This document shows positions 15,393 through 24,516 of a stretch of 64,000 nt of DNA, in pieces. Origin of the DNA: Streptomyces sp. SLBN-118 (lineage in GTDB: Bacteria; Actinomycetota; Actinomycetes; Streptomycetales; Streptomycetaceae); NCBI RefSeq assembly GCF_006715635.1, contig NZ_VFNP01000001.1:1426001-1490000 (forward strand). Direction: 5' to 3'. The stretch's first letter is position 1; the number at the start of each line of letters is the position of its first letter. A program made the translations under genes and the position numbers. Under the pieces are notes generated by a model. It did not search any database and had not been told where the DNA came from. It saw nothing but the letters and a program-made list of their open reading frames with translations.

Positions 15393-16607
15393 TCAACGCA
15401 GTTCGTCGAAGGCCGTTCCAAGAATGCTCAACGCCCCGGCCACGTGCGGCAATTCCAGAGGTGCCGGTGAGGTGAGTGACTCCTGCCGTTGCTCGGGAGT
15501 CGATCCCAGCAACGGCCCGGTGGTCAGCCGTACCCGCAGCGCGCCCAGCTGGTCCCCGAACCGGTGACCGCCGGGAACGGGCGCACCGACGCGGTCGCTC
15601 AGATACTCCTCGAGTTCCATGGAGTCGGTCACACCCCGCTCGGCGAGGCGGGAGCGCAGCGGCCCGAGGTCGGCATACAGGTGGCGGCCCGCCTGCGGCG
15701 GCCGGGCCAGGGCCCCGGAGGCAAGCACCGTGCGGTGCACTGCCGCGGCCACGCGCGCGTGCAGCGCGGTCGCCTGCTCGGCCCTTTCGGTGACCGGGCC
15801 GGGCTCGTCGAGGGCGTGGGCCGCGGCCACCGCGATCGGTTCGGCGACGACCGCGCCCAGCGCGGTGAGGATGTCGAGGGCCCTGGCCCGCCTGAGTGCG
15901 CCCTCGTCGGTGCTGGGGAAGCGGGCGACGGCCACCGGCCAGGAGTCGGGCGTGAGCGCTCCTGCCAGATCGCTGATGATCGTCACGTCCTCGGGGCACA
16001 TCTCCGCGGGGCTGAGCAGCACCGTGTCGTGGGGCCGGTGCAGGGTGTCGCGCCAGGTCTCGTCGCTGATGATGTGCAGCCCCTCGGCCACGGCGGCCTC
16101 GCACGCCTCGCGCACGGTCTCGGGCGGGGCGACGGTCGCAGTGGGATCGTCGGCGACGGAGATCAGCAGCAGCCGGGGTTTGCCGCCCTCGGCGCGCACT
16201 CTGCGTACGGTCTCGAGCAGGGCGAACGGGTCGGGCACACCGCCGCACTCCGCCGGGGTCGGCACATGGTAGGCGGGCCTGCCCAGCAGCCGGACCTGCG
16301 GAGTCCACCAGGCGGGGCACGGGCGCGGCATCAGCACATCGCCGTCATGCGCCCCGATCAGGGCGAGCAGCAGGGGCTGCGCGCCGGAGGCCGCGGCCAC
16401 CTCCTCGGGCCGGGAGCGCAGGCCGCGCCGCCACCAGTAGCCGCAGGCAGCCTCACGCAGTTCGGGGCCGCCGCCGGGCGGCTCGCCCACGGCACGGCCC
16501 GACGCGGCCGCGAGCACATCGACGAGTTCGGGCAGCGCGGGCAGTCCGGACGCGGGGGCGGGAGGACCGTAACGGACAGGGCCATGGTCTTCCGGAGCCA
16601 TCTGCAT
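15393..16607 (-). CDS. Class I/II aminotransferase-fold protein lacking the PLP lysine
   Basis: The ATG at 16607 has GGAGGTGA 5 nt upstream. The 404-residue product follows the fold-type I order: substrate-domain start, AAASGAQPLLLALI (PLP phosphate loop), LLISVADDPTATVAPPE (normally NPTG), IISDETWRDTL (Asp182 holds the pyridine nitrogen; Tyr is Trp). At 212-221, where SxSK carries the PLP lysine, it reads SDLAGALTPD with no lysine. It may be a pseudo-enzyme or bind a different ligand. It precedes the NAPE-PLD-like gene by 13 nt and is divergent from the PAP2/lipid-kinase gene. Confidence 0.75.
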   Translation of the reverse strand: MQMAPEDHGPVRYGPPAPASGLPALPELVDVLAAASGRAVGEPPGGGPELREAACGYWWRRGLRSRPEEVAAASGAQPLLLALIGAHDGDVLMPRPCPAWWTPQVRLLGRPAYHVPTPAECGGVPDPFALLETVRRVRAEGGKPRLLLISVADDPTATVAPPETVREACEAAVAEGLHIISDETWRDTLHRPHDTVLLSPAEMCPEDVTIISDLAGALTPDSWPVAVARFPSTDEGALRRARALDILTALGAVVAEPIAVAAAHALDEPGPVTERAEQATALHARVAAAVHRTVLASGALARPPQAGRHLYADLGPLRSRLAERGVTDSMELEEYLSDRVGAPVPGGHRFGDQLGALRVRLTTGPLLGSTPEQRQESLTSPAPLELPHVAGALSILGTAFDELR

Positions 16608-16754
16608 TGCCGTCACCTCCGTGTGTCCCCAGGACCGGTCACCGGCCCCCACGAGCCCTTTATACGGAGGTTTGCGCGAGCCCGCCGTGCGGGAGCCGCG
16701 ATCGGCGGGGCGCCGTACGGCGTGGCGGCGCCGCCCACCGGGTACCCGCGTTCC

Positions 16755-18263
16755 ATGTTCGACCCGCAGACACAGACTCACACACAGGGAATGCCGCAGA
16801 TCCGCGCCCGGGTCTCTGAGCTGCTCGGCTCGTGGGACAGGCAGGTCCACCATGCCGTCGCCGCCCGGCACTGGCCGCTCGCCGAGCCGGTGCTGCCACG
16901 GCTGAGCCGCAGCGCCAACCACGGGCTGCTCTGGTTCGGCACGGCCGCCGGTATGGCCGCGCTCGGGCGCGGAGCGCGCTCGCGGCGGGCCGCCGTACGG
17001 GGTATGGCCTCGCTCGCGCTCGCCTCCGCCGCCATCAACACGATCGGCAAGCGTTCGGTGCGCAGGGCGCGGCCCCTGCTCGACGTGGTGCCCGTGATAC
17101 GGCAGCTGAAGCGGCAGCCGTTCACCACGTCCTTCCCCTCCGGGCACGCCGCATCGGCGGCGGCCTTCGCGACCGGCGTCGCGCTGGAGTCGAAGGCCTG
17201 GGGCGCGGTCGTCGCGCCGGTGGCCGCCTCTGTCGCGTTCTCACGCGTCTACACGGGCGTGCACCATCCGAGCGACGTGCTGGTGGGCGCGGCGCTGGGG
17301 GTGGGTGCCGCGTTCGCGCTCCGCGGCGCGGTGCCGACCCGTTCTCAGCTTCCGCCGCCCGGCAGGCCGCACGCCGACGCACCCGCGCTGCGCGCGGGCA
17401 AGGGCCTGGTCGTCGTGGTCAACCGGCAGGCGGGCTCGGCGGATTCGGCCCGGCTGGTGCGTGAGCTGCTGCCTCTCGCCGAAGTGGTGGAGTGCGCGCC
17501 CGGCGAGCTGTCGGCGGAGCTGGAGAAGGCGGCGGGCCGCGGCCGGGCGCTGGGCGTCCTGGGCGGCGACGGAACCGTCAACCGGGCGGCGGCCGTCGCC
17601 GCCGCGCGCGATGTTCCGCTCGCCGTCTTCCCGGGCGGCACGCTCAACCACTTCGCGTACGACCTGGGCATCGAGACGGTTCAGGACACCTGCCGGGCTC
17701 TCGCGGGCGGCGAGGCGGTCCGCGTCGATCTGGGGCGCTTCACACCGGGACCCGGCGGCGAGCCGGGCCACTTCCTCAACACCTTCAGCCTGGGCGTCTA
17801 TCCGGAGCTGGTGCGCATCCGTGAGCGCTGGTCGCCGCTCATCGGCGGCTGGCCGGCCGGGGTGCTCGCGGCGGCGCGGGTGCTGCGCGGCGAACACCCG
17901 CTGGAGGCCGAGGTCCAGGGCCGCCGCCGCCCGATGTGGCTGCTGTTCGCCGGCAACGGCATCTATCGGCCGATGGGCCCCGCTCCCGGCCACCGCCGGG
18001 ATCTGGCCGACGGCCTGATGGATGTGCGCGTGGTGCACGGCGGCCGCTGGCCCGGGCTGAGGTTGCTGGCCGCGGCGCTCGCCGGGCCGCTGAGCCGCTC
18101 GCCGGTGCACGCGGCGCAGCTGCTGCACAAGGTGCGGGTCTCCGGGCTCGAACCGGGCACGGTGATGGCCTATGACGGTGAAGTGACCCCGGCGCCCAGG
18201 GAGTTGATCGTGGACAAGCAGGTCGAGGCGCTGACCGTCTATCGCCCGCAGGCCCTGCTCTGA
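16755..18263 (+). CDS. PAP2 phosphatase fused to diacylglycerol-kinase-type lipid kinase
   Basis: The protein has 502 residues. Residues 20-195 hold the PAP2 signature: KRSVRRARP, FPSGHAAS, SRVYTGVHHPSD. Residues 215-500 hold a diacylglycerol kinase catalytic domain with VVVVNRQAG, GVLGGDGTVNRAA and FPGGTLNHFA. Such fusions are thought to act on lipid phosphates or polyprenyl lipids at the membrane. The start is uncertain: ATG 16755 has no clear ribosome-binding site and ATG 16791 is also possible. The protein shows no signal peptide and weak membrane helices near 60-80 and 140-180. Confidence 0.85.
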   Translation: MFDPQTQTHTQGMPQIRARVSELLGSWDRQVHHAVAARHWPLAEPVLPRLSRSANHGLLWFGTAAGMAALGRGARSRRAAVRGMASLALASAAINTIGKRSVRRARPLLDVVPVIRQLKRQPFTTSFPSGHAASAAAFATGVALESKAWGAVVAPVAASVAFSRVYTGVHHPSDVLVGAALGVGAAFALRGAVPTRSQLPPPGRPHADAPALRAGKGLVVVVNRQAGSADSARLVRELLPLAEVVECAPGELSAELEKAAGRGRALGVLGGDGTVNRAAAVAAARDVPLAVFPGGTLNHFAYDLGIETVQDTCRALAGGEAVRVDLGRFTPGPGGEPGHFLNTFSLGVYPELVRIRERWSPLIGGWPAGVLAAARVLRGEHPLEAEVQGRRRPMWLLFAGNGIYRPMGPAPGHRRDLADGLMDVRVVHGGRWPGLRLLAAALAGPLSRSPVHAAQLLHKVRVSGLEPGTVMAYDGEVTPAPRELIVDKQVEALTVYRPQALL

Positions 18264-18356
18264 GCCGGGGCCGTCCCATATGTCAAGACGCAGGTCTCGG
18301 AATACGGGATACCGGCATACGGTGGCGTTACCCGCTTCCGGAGAAGGAGACCGGCC

Positions 18357-19166
18357 ATGCCGAAGGAGACCGCCGTCTACACCCATGGGCACCACGAGTC
18401 GGTGCTGCGTTCGCACCGCTGGCGGACAGCCGCGAACTCCGCCGCGTATCTCATCGGTGAACTCCGCCCGGGCATGGACGTGTTGGACGTGGGCTGCGGT
18501 CCCGGCACCATCACCGCCGATCTGGCCGAGTTGGTGGCGCCGGGCCGGGTGACGGCCGTCGACGCCGCCGAGGACGTACTGGTCCAGGCGCACGAGACCG
18601 CCGCCGGGCGGGGTGTCGCCCACGTCCGCTTCGCGGTCGCCGATGTCCACGCGCTGGACTACCCCGACGACTCCTTCGATGTCGTCCACGCCCACCAGGT
18701 GCTGCAGCATGTCGGCGATCCGGTGCAGGCGCTGCGCGAGATGCGGCGGGTCTGCCGCCCCGGCGGCATCGTCGCTGCACGCGACAGCGACTACGGCGCG
18801 TTCACCTGGTTTCCCCAAATCCCGGCGCTCGACGACTGGCAGCGGCTGTACCGGCGCGTCGCCCGTGCGAACGGCGGCGAGCCCGACGCCGGCCGCCGGC
18901 TGCTGTCCTGGGCCCGGGCGGCAGGCTTCAGCGAGATCACCGCGTCCGCCGCGGCCTGGTGTTTCGCCGCGCGCGACGAGCGCGCCTGGTGGAGCGGCCT
19001 GTGGGCGGACCGCACGACCGCGTCGGTGTACGCGAAGCTCGCCGTCGACGGCGGACATGCGACAGCGGAGCAGTTGGCGGCGATCTCCGGCGGCTGGCGG
19101 GAATGGGGCGCCGACGACGACGCCTGGTTCATGGTCCCGCACGGCGAAGTGCTCTGCCGGGCCTGA
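18357..19166 (+). CDS. Class I SAM-dependent methyltransferase (UbiE/MenG-like)
   Basis: The protein has 269 residues and an ATG start with GAAGGAGA upstream. VLDVGCGPGTITADL (motif I, about 42-56), VTAVDAAEDVL (motif II) and FDVVHAHQVLQHV (motif post-II) define a Rossmann methyltransferase. The C-terminal half is typical of streptomycete UbiE-like enzymes of unknown substrate. It is probably transcribed alone from the preceding 93-bp gap. Confidence 0.85.
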   Translation: MPKETAVYTHGHHESVLRSHRWRTAANSAAYLIGELRPGMDVLDVGCGPGTITADLAELVAPGRVTAVDAAEDVLVQAHETAAGRGVAHVRFAVADVHALDYPDDSFDVVHAHQVLQHVGDPVQALREMRRVCRPGGIVAARDSDYGAFTWFPQIPALDDWQRLYRRVARANGGEPDAGRRLLSWARAAGFSEITASAAAWCFAARDERAWWSGLWADRTTASVYAKLAVDGGHATAEQLAAISGGWREWGADDDAWFMVPHGEVLCRA

Positions 19167-19225
19167 TCGAGAACAAATGTGACAATCGATTTCGCGGCCC
19201 GCCGCCGCGAACTACGCTCGCTCGT

Positions 19226-19579
19226 ATGGAGATCCTCGGAACCACGCTTCGCATCTGCGTCGACGACCTTGAGGCCGCGGCTGCCTTCTACGAGCGGCTC
19301 ACCGGAGCCACGCCCCTGCGCTTCGAGCGCGGCGGCGTCTCGGTGGCTGCCGTCGGCTGCTTCCTGCTGATGAGCGGACCGGAGTCGGAGCTGGAGGTGC
19401 TGCGCAAGGTGACGGCGACGATCGCGGTGAAGGACGTGGACGAGGCGTACGCCACGCTCTCCGAGGTCGGCGCGAGGATCATCGCGGGTCCGGTGCCGAC
19501 CCCGGTGGGCCGTAATCTGATCGCCGTGCACCCGGACGGTGCGGTGTTCGAGTACGTGGACCGCAAGGCCGAAGCGTGA
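19226..19579 (+). CDS. VOC-family (glyoxalase-like) protein
   Basis: The protein has 117 residues: two beta-alpha-beta-beta-beta units (RICVDDLEAAAAFYERLTG and ATIAVKDVDEAYATLSEVG) as in the vicinal-oxygen-chelate superfamily, ending HPDGAVFEYVD. It is a single-domain member that may bind metal or a small molecule. No resistance or enzyme subtype can be assigned. TACGCT at 19213-19218 lies 7 nt before the ATG, suggesting a leaderless mRNA. It converges on the DUF5107 gene. Confidence 0.85.
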   Translation: MEILGTTLRICVDDLEAAAAFYERLTGATPLRFERGGVSVAAVGCFLLMSGPESELEVLRKVTATIAVKDVDEAYATLSEVGARIIAGPVPTPVGRNLIAVHPDGAVFEYVDRKAEA

Positions 19580-19598
19580 CCCGCCCTGCGTGGAGGCC

Positions 19599-21578
19599 TC
19601 AGCCCCCTGAAGGGCGCATCCGGTAGTCGTACTCCTCGGGCAGTGGCTCGTCGGTGATCCGCGACCACACCTCTTCGAGGATCTCCGTCCCCTCCCGCAG
19701 GTCCGCCACCTCGAAGCCCGCGTCGAAAATGGCGCGGGCCTCGTCCTTGCGGCCCTCGGCGACGAGGAGTTGGGCCTCGACGAGCCGGAAGCGGCCGCGC
19801 TGCTGGACCGCCGGACGCAGACGCTCCCAGACCGCGCGGGCCTGGTCGGTGCGGCGGGCGGCGAGCAGCGCCGCGATGGCCTCCCGGCCGAGGGCTGCCG
19901 TTGCCGAGGTCCAGGTCTCTCCGTTGTCGCGGCGCTCCTGGCACAGGTCGTCGAAGGCTTCGGCGTAGCGTTCGGCGGCGCGCGTCATGTGGCCGCCTTC
20001 CAGGTCGGCGACCGCGAGGCAGCGCAGCAACGGCCAGCGGGACGGCGCGAGTCCGAGTCCGCGCTCCCAGCTGCGTACGGCCTGGGCGAGGTCGCCCGCG
20101 TGCCACTGCGCGACACCCAGGTGGTACTCGGTCAGCGGTTCCGCAGGCGCGGTCTCCAGCATGTCGCGCCAGTGCGGTGCGACGAGCGAGGGGCCGGGCG
20201 GGACGACCCTGCGAGGCGCCGGGAAGACGCCGGTCCTCAGCAACTCCCTCCAGGGCGCCTGCTCTTCGCCGAGCGTCGACTCGTCGAAGGGTGTGCCGGG
20301 CAGTTTGTGTCCGCCGCGCAGCACCTCCAGTGCTCCCCAGCCCGATCCGGTGGCGAGCCGCTCGCCCGGTTCGGCGTCCGCACAGGACCGCCAGGCCTCG
20401 TACGCGGCGTCCACCGCCTCCCGTGGCAGGGCCTGCTCCAGCCGGGTTTCCACCTCGGCACGCGCCGCGGCCCAGTCCTCGGCGTGGACGGCCGCAGGGT
20501 CGGCGGTGAGCGGTCCGTAGGACTCCAGCCAGCTGCACTCCCCGCCCCCGTCGAGGCGTACGTGCTCCAGCTGCGTGCGCGCGAGCCCGGCCTGGATCTC
20601 CGCATAGCCTCCTGTACCGGGCTCGGTCAGCCACTGCTGCCAGCGCCGTCCGCCGCGCCCCGAGCCCCACAGGAAGAGCTTGCGGCCGCGCAGCACATCG
20701 GTCGAGGTCTGGACGAGGCCGTGACCGTGTGCGTCCAGCGAGGCGATCCACTTACGGGCCTCGGCGGGCACCTCGTAGAAGTAGTCGGCGGGATACTCGC
20801 TGCGCAGCGGGTACGTACGGTCCGCGCCCCGGAATGGGGGCACGGGCACGCGGCGCAGGCTGCGTTCGTATCCGAAGTGCCAGGCTTCCTCGGCGGGTGC
20901 GAGCACCCTGGTCGTCTCGTGCTCCTCGACGGCGATGTTGGACCACCAGTAGACGGGCGCGGGGCGCTCGTGCGGATTGCGTATCCGTACGCCGACATGG
21001 AGGAAGTCGGAGCCGTCGGGCAGCCACAGATCGACCTGGAAGGGCAGATCGCGCAGCCTCTCCCACTCCCAGAGCCTGACCATCTCGCCCCCGTCCGGCG
21101 CGGGTACGACGGCGGCGTGCAGCGGTGCGCAGGACAGCGTGGTGTGTCCGGTGGCGCCGATGTTCCACTCGATGCCGCCGGAGTACCAGGCGCCGTTGAG
21201 AGCGAAGTCGGCGGGCTGGAAAACCGGGTTGCGGTACAGGAGTTCACGCCCGGTCGGCTTGTGGTGCAGTGAGTGGACACGGCCGCCGAGGCCCGGCAGT
21301 ACCGTCGCCCGCAGCCGCTCGTTCTCAATCACGATCGCGTCGAGGGGTGTCTCGGTGCGCCGGCGGCCGTAGCCGTCGAGTACCCGCACCGGCAGCAGCG
21401 TGCGCAGTGGCTCGTACCCGATCTGCCGTGCCATCTCGCGCGGCAGCTCCCGCTTGGTGCGCTCGTCGATGGCGTGCATCTCGTCGAGCGGACGCAGCGC
21501 GGGCAGCGGATTCGGCGGCCCCACGGGGGCGGCGGGCAGGGACACTACGGTACGCCGCACGGTTGTCATGACGCCCAT
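19599..21578 (-). CDS. DUF5107 domain protein with TPR-like C-terminus
   Basis: The protein has 659 residues. The N-terminal 330 or so residues look like an aldose-epimerase/galactose-mutarotase-like beta-sandwich (ENERLRATVLPGLGGRVHSLHHKPTG, GGIEWNIGATGHTT, PVYWWSNIAVEE), the DUF5107 pattern. Residues 430-640 form helical TPR-like repeats (YHLGVAQWHAGDLAQAVRSWERGL). DUF5107 proteins occur with sugar-metabolism genes, but no sugar gene is near. It is presumably cytoplasmic. The start is 21578 or the in-frame ATG at 21569. Neither has a good ribosome-binding site. Confidence 0.8.
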   Translation of the reverse strand: MGVMTTVRRTVVSLPAAPVGPPNPLPALRPLDEMHAIDERTKRELPREMARQIGYEPLRTLLPVRVLDGYGRRRTETPLDAIVIENERLRATVLPGLGGRVHSLHHKPTGRELLYRNPVFQPADFALNGAWYSGGIEWNIGATGHTTLSCAPLHAAVVPAPDGGEMVRLWEWERLRDLPFQVDLWLPDGSDFLHVGVRIRNPHERPAPVYWWSNIAVEEHETTRVLAPAEEAWHFGYERSLRRVPVPPFRGADRTYPLRSEYPADYFYEVPAEARKWIASLDAHGHGLVQTSTDVLRGRKLFLWGSGRGGRRWQQWLTEPGTGGYAEIQAGLARTQLEHVRLDGGGECSWLESYGPLTADPAAVHAEDWAAARAEVETRLEQALPREAVDAAYEAWRSCADAEPGERLATGSGWGALEVLRGGHKLPGTPFDESTLGEEQAPWRELLRTGVFPAPRRVVPPGPSLVAPHWRDMLETAPAEPLTEYHLGVAQWHAGDLAQAVRSWERGLGLAPSRWPLLRCLAVADLEGGHMTRAAERYAEAFDDLCQERRDNGETWTSATAALGREAIAALLAARRTDQARAVWERLRPAVQQRGRFRLVEAQLLVAEGRKDEARAIFDAGFEVADLREGTEILEEVWSRITDEPLPEEYDYRMRPSGG

Positions 21579-21655
21579 GGAACACGGAGGTCGCCACCCT
21601 GACCAGGGGATCCGTGGGTCAGGCTTCCGTCAGGCTTCGGCAAAGGCACAGAACT

Positions 21656-22225
21656 TCAATGCGCCGGCGGCCGGCGCACGAGCAACTCGCTGGTGATCGC
21701 CCAGCGTTCGTGGTCGCGCCAGGCGCCGTCGATGAAGAGGAAGTCGGGCGAGAAGCCCTCAAGGCGGAAGCCCGCCCGGCGCACGAGGCCGATGGACGCC
21801 GTGTTCAGCGGCTGGATGTTGGCCTCCAGACGGTGCAGCCCCATGACGCCGAAGGCGTATCGCACGACCAGTCCGAGGCCCTCGCCCATCAGGCCGCGCC
21901 CGACGGCATGCGCGAAAGCGCCGTAACCGATCGCCCCGCAGCGGAAGCCGCCCGCGATGATGTTGTTGATGTTGATGAAGCCCGCGATCCCGCCGGACTC
22001 CCGCTCGCAGACAAGGAATCCGGCCCGCGTCGGGTCCTCGATGAGCCTCTGCGCGTAGAGGGCATAGGTCTCGGCCGTGGTGGGCGGGAAGAGCCAGGGC
22101 CGGTGGTGCTCAGTGCTGCGGCGCACCAGCTCGGTGAATTCCTCGCCGTCCTCGTACGTGTAGTGGCGGACGCCGACCCGTGGGCCCGTGGCGAGGTACG
22201 GAGAGGCGGGGGAATTCTCGGGCAT
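21656..22225 (-). CDS. GNAT N-acetyltransferase (RimJ/RimL-like)
   Basis: The protein has 189 residues. The GNAT core is visible as GAIGYGAFAHAVGRGLMGEGLGLVVRYAF, then LHRLEANIQPLNTASIGLVRRAGF and the GF...W ending, which matches ribosomal-protein acetyltransferases of the RimJ/RimL type. There is no Shine-Dalgarno sequence. A TAGGCT -10 box lies 6 nt before the ATG on the minus strand (22232-22237), so it is probably leaderless. The 3' end overlaps a terminator-like hairpin. Confidence 0.85.
   Translation of the reverse strand: MPENSPASPYLATGPRVGVRHYTYEDGEEFTELVRRSTEHHRPWLFPPTTAETYALYAQRLIEDPTRAGFLVCERESGGIAGFININNIIAGGFRCGAIGYGAFAHAVGRGLMGEGLGLVVRYAFGVMGLHRLEANIQPLNTASIGLVRRAGFRLEGFSPDFLFIDGAWRDHERWAITSELLVRRPPAH
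21660..21678 (-). terminator. Hairpin at the 3' end of the acetyltransferase gene
   Basis: A perfect 8-bp stem (21660-21667 with 21671-21678) with a 3-nt loop covers the last codons of the gene and is followed on the minus strand by TGAAGTTCT. It is a probable intrinsic terminator. Confidence 0.55.
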
Positions 22226-22338
22226 CGCGCCAGCCTAAAGGGATCCCGGTCCCGTGGGGGTGGTGAAGCGGGCCGTACGGGTGAGGTGCCCGGTGCGTCA
22301 GCGGCGGGGAGCACGGCTCGTCCCGCACATCGATCAAC

Positions 22339-22387
22339 CTTGTCTGACAAGTAGCAGCCGCATAGATTGGTATCTACTTGCTGACAA
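22339..22387 (+). promoter_or_regulatory. GntR-type operators and promoter
   Basis: CTTGTC-T-GACAAG at 22339-22351 is a perfect palindrome. CTTG-CTGACAA at 22377-22387 is a related second copy 38 bp on. A sigma-70-like promoter TTGTCT (22341-22346), 16-nt spacer, TAGATT (22363-22368) overlaps the first palindrome, so a bound repressor would block it. Autoregulation by the GntR protein encoded next is likely. Confidence 0.65.
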
Positions 22388-22405
22388 ATGAGCCGAGGAG
22401 GGTCA

Positions 22406-23152
22406 GTGGCAGTCAGCGGGCAGCAGCGGAGGCCGGTCGTCGTCCTGTACGAGCGGATCGCGGACGCCATCCACGAAGGCATCTATCCGCCAGGCTCCAC
22501 CCTGCCGTCCGAGCCCAGGCTCGCGGCCGAGCTGGGGGTGAGCAGGCCCGCCCTGCGCGAGGCGCTGCTACTGCTCCAGGAGGACGGACTGCTCTCGGTA
22601 CGCCGGGGAGTGGGCCGGACCGTCAATGACCGCCCCCCGCGCCGCGGTTACGAGCACATCCAGCCACTGGAAGAGCTGCTGTCGCCCGGCTCACCGCTGA
22701 GGGTGCGGCCCCTGCTGCGTGCCGTGGAGGAACCCACCGACTTCACCACCCAGCACCTGCTCGCGCCTGCCGGGGCCGAGCTGCGGTTCTGGGAGTCACT
22801 GCTGGCCGGGGAGGGCACGGCCGCGGCGCTGAGCCACGAGTGGGCGGCCGCCGAGGAGGTCCTGAATCGGGCGCATCCGGCCTTCGCCGATGCGCTGCGG
22901 GCCGCGCCCGCTCCGGCCGCCTCGATGCTCGCGGTCCTCGTCGGGGCCTCCCGCGGGGTGACGCTGTCCGGCCACAGCGGGGTGAGCGCGACGCTTCTCG
23001 GACAGCGTCGCGGCGAACAGCTCGGCCGGGCGGCCGACACTCCTGCGGTGCTGGTCACCCAAGTGGTGCGGGTCGAGGACACCCCGATCCTTGCGGCCAA
23101 GCACATGCTGCCGACCGGGGCGCCCGCCCTGCCCGTACTCCAGTCGGCCTGA
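22406..23152 (+). CDS. GntR-family transcriptional regulator
   Basis: The GTG at 22406 is preferred for GAGGAGG 4 nt upstream. An ATG at 22388 overlaps the second operator. The product has 248 residues. A winged helix ([62 protein letters not shown], residues about 15-75) precedes an effector domain of about 160 residues resembling UTRA (chorismate-lyase fold). It should repress from the palindromes upstream. The adenosine deaminase gene follows, so purine nucleoside control is possible but unproven. Confidence 0.85.
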   Translation: MAVSGQQRRPVVVLYERIADAIHEGIYPPGSTLPSEPRLAAELGVSRPALREALLLLQEDGLLSVRRGVGRTVNDRPPRRGYEHIQPLEELLSPGSPLRVRPLLRAVEEPTDFTTQHLLAPAGAELRFWESLLAGEGTAAALSHEWAAAEEVLNRAHPAFADALRAAPAPAASMLAVLVGASRGVTLSGHSGVSATLLGQRRGEQLGRAADTPAVLVTQVVRVEDTPILAAKHMLPTGAPALPVLQSA

Positions 23153-23217
23153 GAGCGGCCACAGCGCGGGAGACGCCCGTCACGGCATCGCCCCCGGACG
23201 TGCCGTACACTCCCGGG

Positions 23218-24288
23218 ATGCACTTGTCTGACATCCTCCGCGCACCCAAGGCGGTCCTCCACGACCATCTGGACGGCGGTCTGCGCCCCGCCACGATCAT
23301 CGAGCTGGCCCGGGAGTGCGGCTACCGCGGGCTGCCCACCGAGGACCCGGCCGAGCTGGCGGTCTGGTTCCGCGACGCCGCGGACTCCGGTTCGCTGGAG
23401 CGCTACCTGGAGACTTTCGCCCACACCTGCGCGGTGATGCAGACCCGCGAGGCGCTGGAGCGCATCGCGGCGGAGTGCGCCGAGGACCTGGCGGCGGACG
23501 GGGTCGTGTACGCCGAGGTGCGGTACGCCCCCGAGCAGCACCTGGAGCGCGGCCTGACCCTCGAGGAGGTCGTCGACGCGGTCAACGCGGGCTTCCGCGA
23601 GGGTGAGCGCCGCAGCGACGGCCGGATCACCGTCCGTGCCCTGCTCACGGGCATGCGCCACACCGAACGCTCCCTGGAAATAGCCGAGTTGACGGTCGCC
23701 CACCGGGACAGCGGGGTCGCCGGCTTCGACATCGCGGGCGGCGAGATCGGCAACCCGCCGTCCCGCCACCTGCCCGCCTTCCAGCATCTGAAGCGGCACA
23801 ACTGTCACTTCACGATCCACGCGGGCGAGGCCGTCGGCGCCGAGTCCATCCACGAGGCTGTGCAGATCTGCGGCGCCGAGCGGATCGGTCACGGTGTCCG
23901 CATCACCGACGACATCACGGTGCACGACGACGGCACCGTGGACCTGGGCCATCTCGCCGCGTACGTACGCGACAACCGCATCGCTCTGGAGGTGTGCCCG
24001 ACGTCCAACCTCCAGACGGGCGCAGCCAAGGACTATGCGACGCACCCCATCGACCTGCTGCGCCGCCTCGGTTTCCGCGTCACGCTCAACACGGACAACC
24101 GGCTGGTGTCGGGCACCACGATGAGCGAGGAGTTCCAGCACATGGTGCACGCGTTCGGCTACGGGCCCGGGGTCTTCGAGGACTTCACCGTCGCGGCGGT
24201 GGAGTCGGCGTTCCTGCCGCTGCCGGAGCGGCGCCGGCTGATCGACGAGGTGATCCGTCCGGGGTACGCGGCGCTGTCGGCCGACTAG
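23218..24288 (+). CDS. add: Adenosine deaminase
   Basis: The protein has 356 residues. The ATG at 23218 is chosen because TACACT (23206-23211) sits 6 nt upstream, pointing to a leaderless mRNA. Metal and catalytic residues are all visible: HDHLDGG (His15, His17), IHAGEAVG (catalytic Glu), ERIGHGVRI (His) and [10 protein letters not shown] (Asp). It converts adenosine or deoxyadenosine to inosine in purine salvage. It lies 65 nt after the GntR gene, with which it may be partly co-transcribed. Confidence 0.93.
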   Translation: MHLSDILRAPKAVLHDHLDGGLRPATIIELARECGYRGLPTEDPAELAVWFRDAADSGSLERYLETFAHTCAVMQTREALERIAAECAEDLAADGVVYAEVRYAPEQHLERGLTLEEVVDAVNAGFREGERRSDGRITVRALLTGMRHTERSLEIAELTVAHRDSGVAGFDIAGGEIGNPPSRHLPAFQHLKRHNCHFTIHAGEAVGAESIHEAVQICGAERIGHGVRITDDITVHDDGTVDLGHLAAYVRDNRIALEVCPTSNLQTGAAKDYATHPIDLLRRLGFRVTLNTDNRLVSGTTMSEEFQHMVHAFGYGPGVFEDFTVAAVESAFLPLPERRRLIDEVIRPGYAALSAD

Positions 24289-24323
24289 GCGGCGTCGGGG
24301 GTGCGTGGCGCCTGCGGCGGGCC

Positions 24324-24466
24324 TGTTCCCCACCCGCCCTCCCCCTACGGCCTGGCGGCCGTGGGAGGTACCCCCATCCCTGAACTGGGGGCAAGCCCCC
24401 AGACCCCGTATGCGACCTTCGGCCGCATGTCCTCAAACGCCGGACGGGCTGGTTTTCCGCCAGGCC
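24324..24466. repeat. Dispersed intergenic repeat, copy A
   Basis: These 143 bp are nearly identical to 38481-38625, with only scattered substitutions. The copy holds a perfect 8-bp hairpin (24385-24392 with 24395-24402) and a second imperfect one around 24411-24427. It sits between convergent genes and so probably serves as a terminator for both. Confidence 0.85.
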
Positions 24467-24472
24467 GGCGAC

Positions 24473-24503
24473 TGAGGCGCGGGGGTCCGGGGCGGAGCCC
24501 CGG
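24473..24503. repeat. GC-rich module with hairpin, inverted match to 8861-8890
   Basis: This module contains the perfect hairpin CCGGGGC-GGA-GCCCCGG (24487-24503). It abuts repeat copy A and is the inverted counterpart of the module downstream of the alcohol dehydrogenase gene. Confidence 0.6.
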
Positions 24504-24516
24504 TTACCTACGGAAT

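Noticed and set aside
12702..16607. Possible resistance or toxin island made of MBL-fold, DedA and recombinase-like genes
   Set aside because: No mobility genes, base composition is like the flanks, and the genes are common chromosomal streptomycete families.
15489..16754. Very long plus-strand open frame in front of the PAP2/lipid-kinase gene
   Set aside because: It is the antisense shadow of the aminotransferase-fold gene, caused by high GC. The PAP2 domain begins only after 16755.
19226..19579. VOC protein as bleomycin- or fosfomycin-resistance enzyme
   Set aside because: It is a generic VOC domain without diagnostic residues or resistance context.
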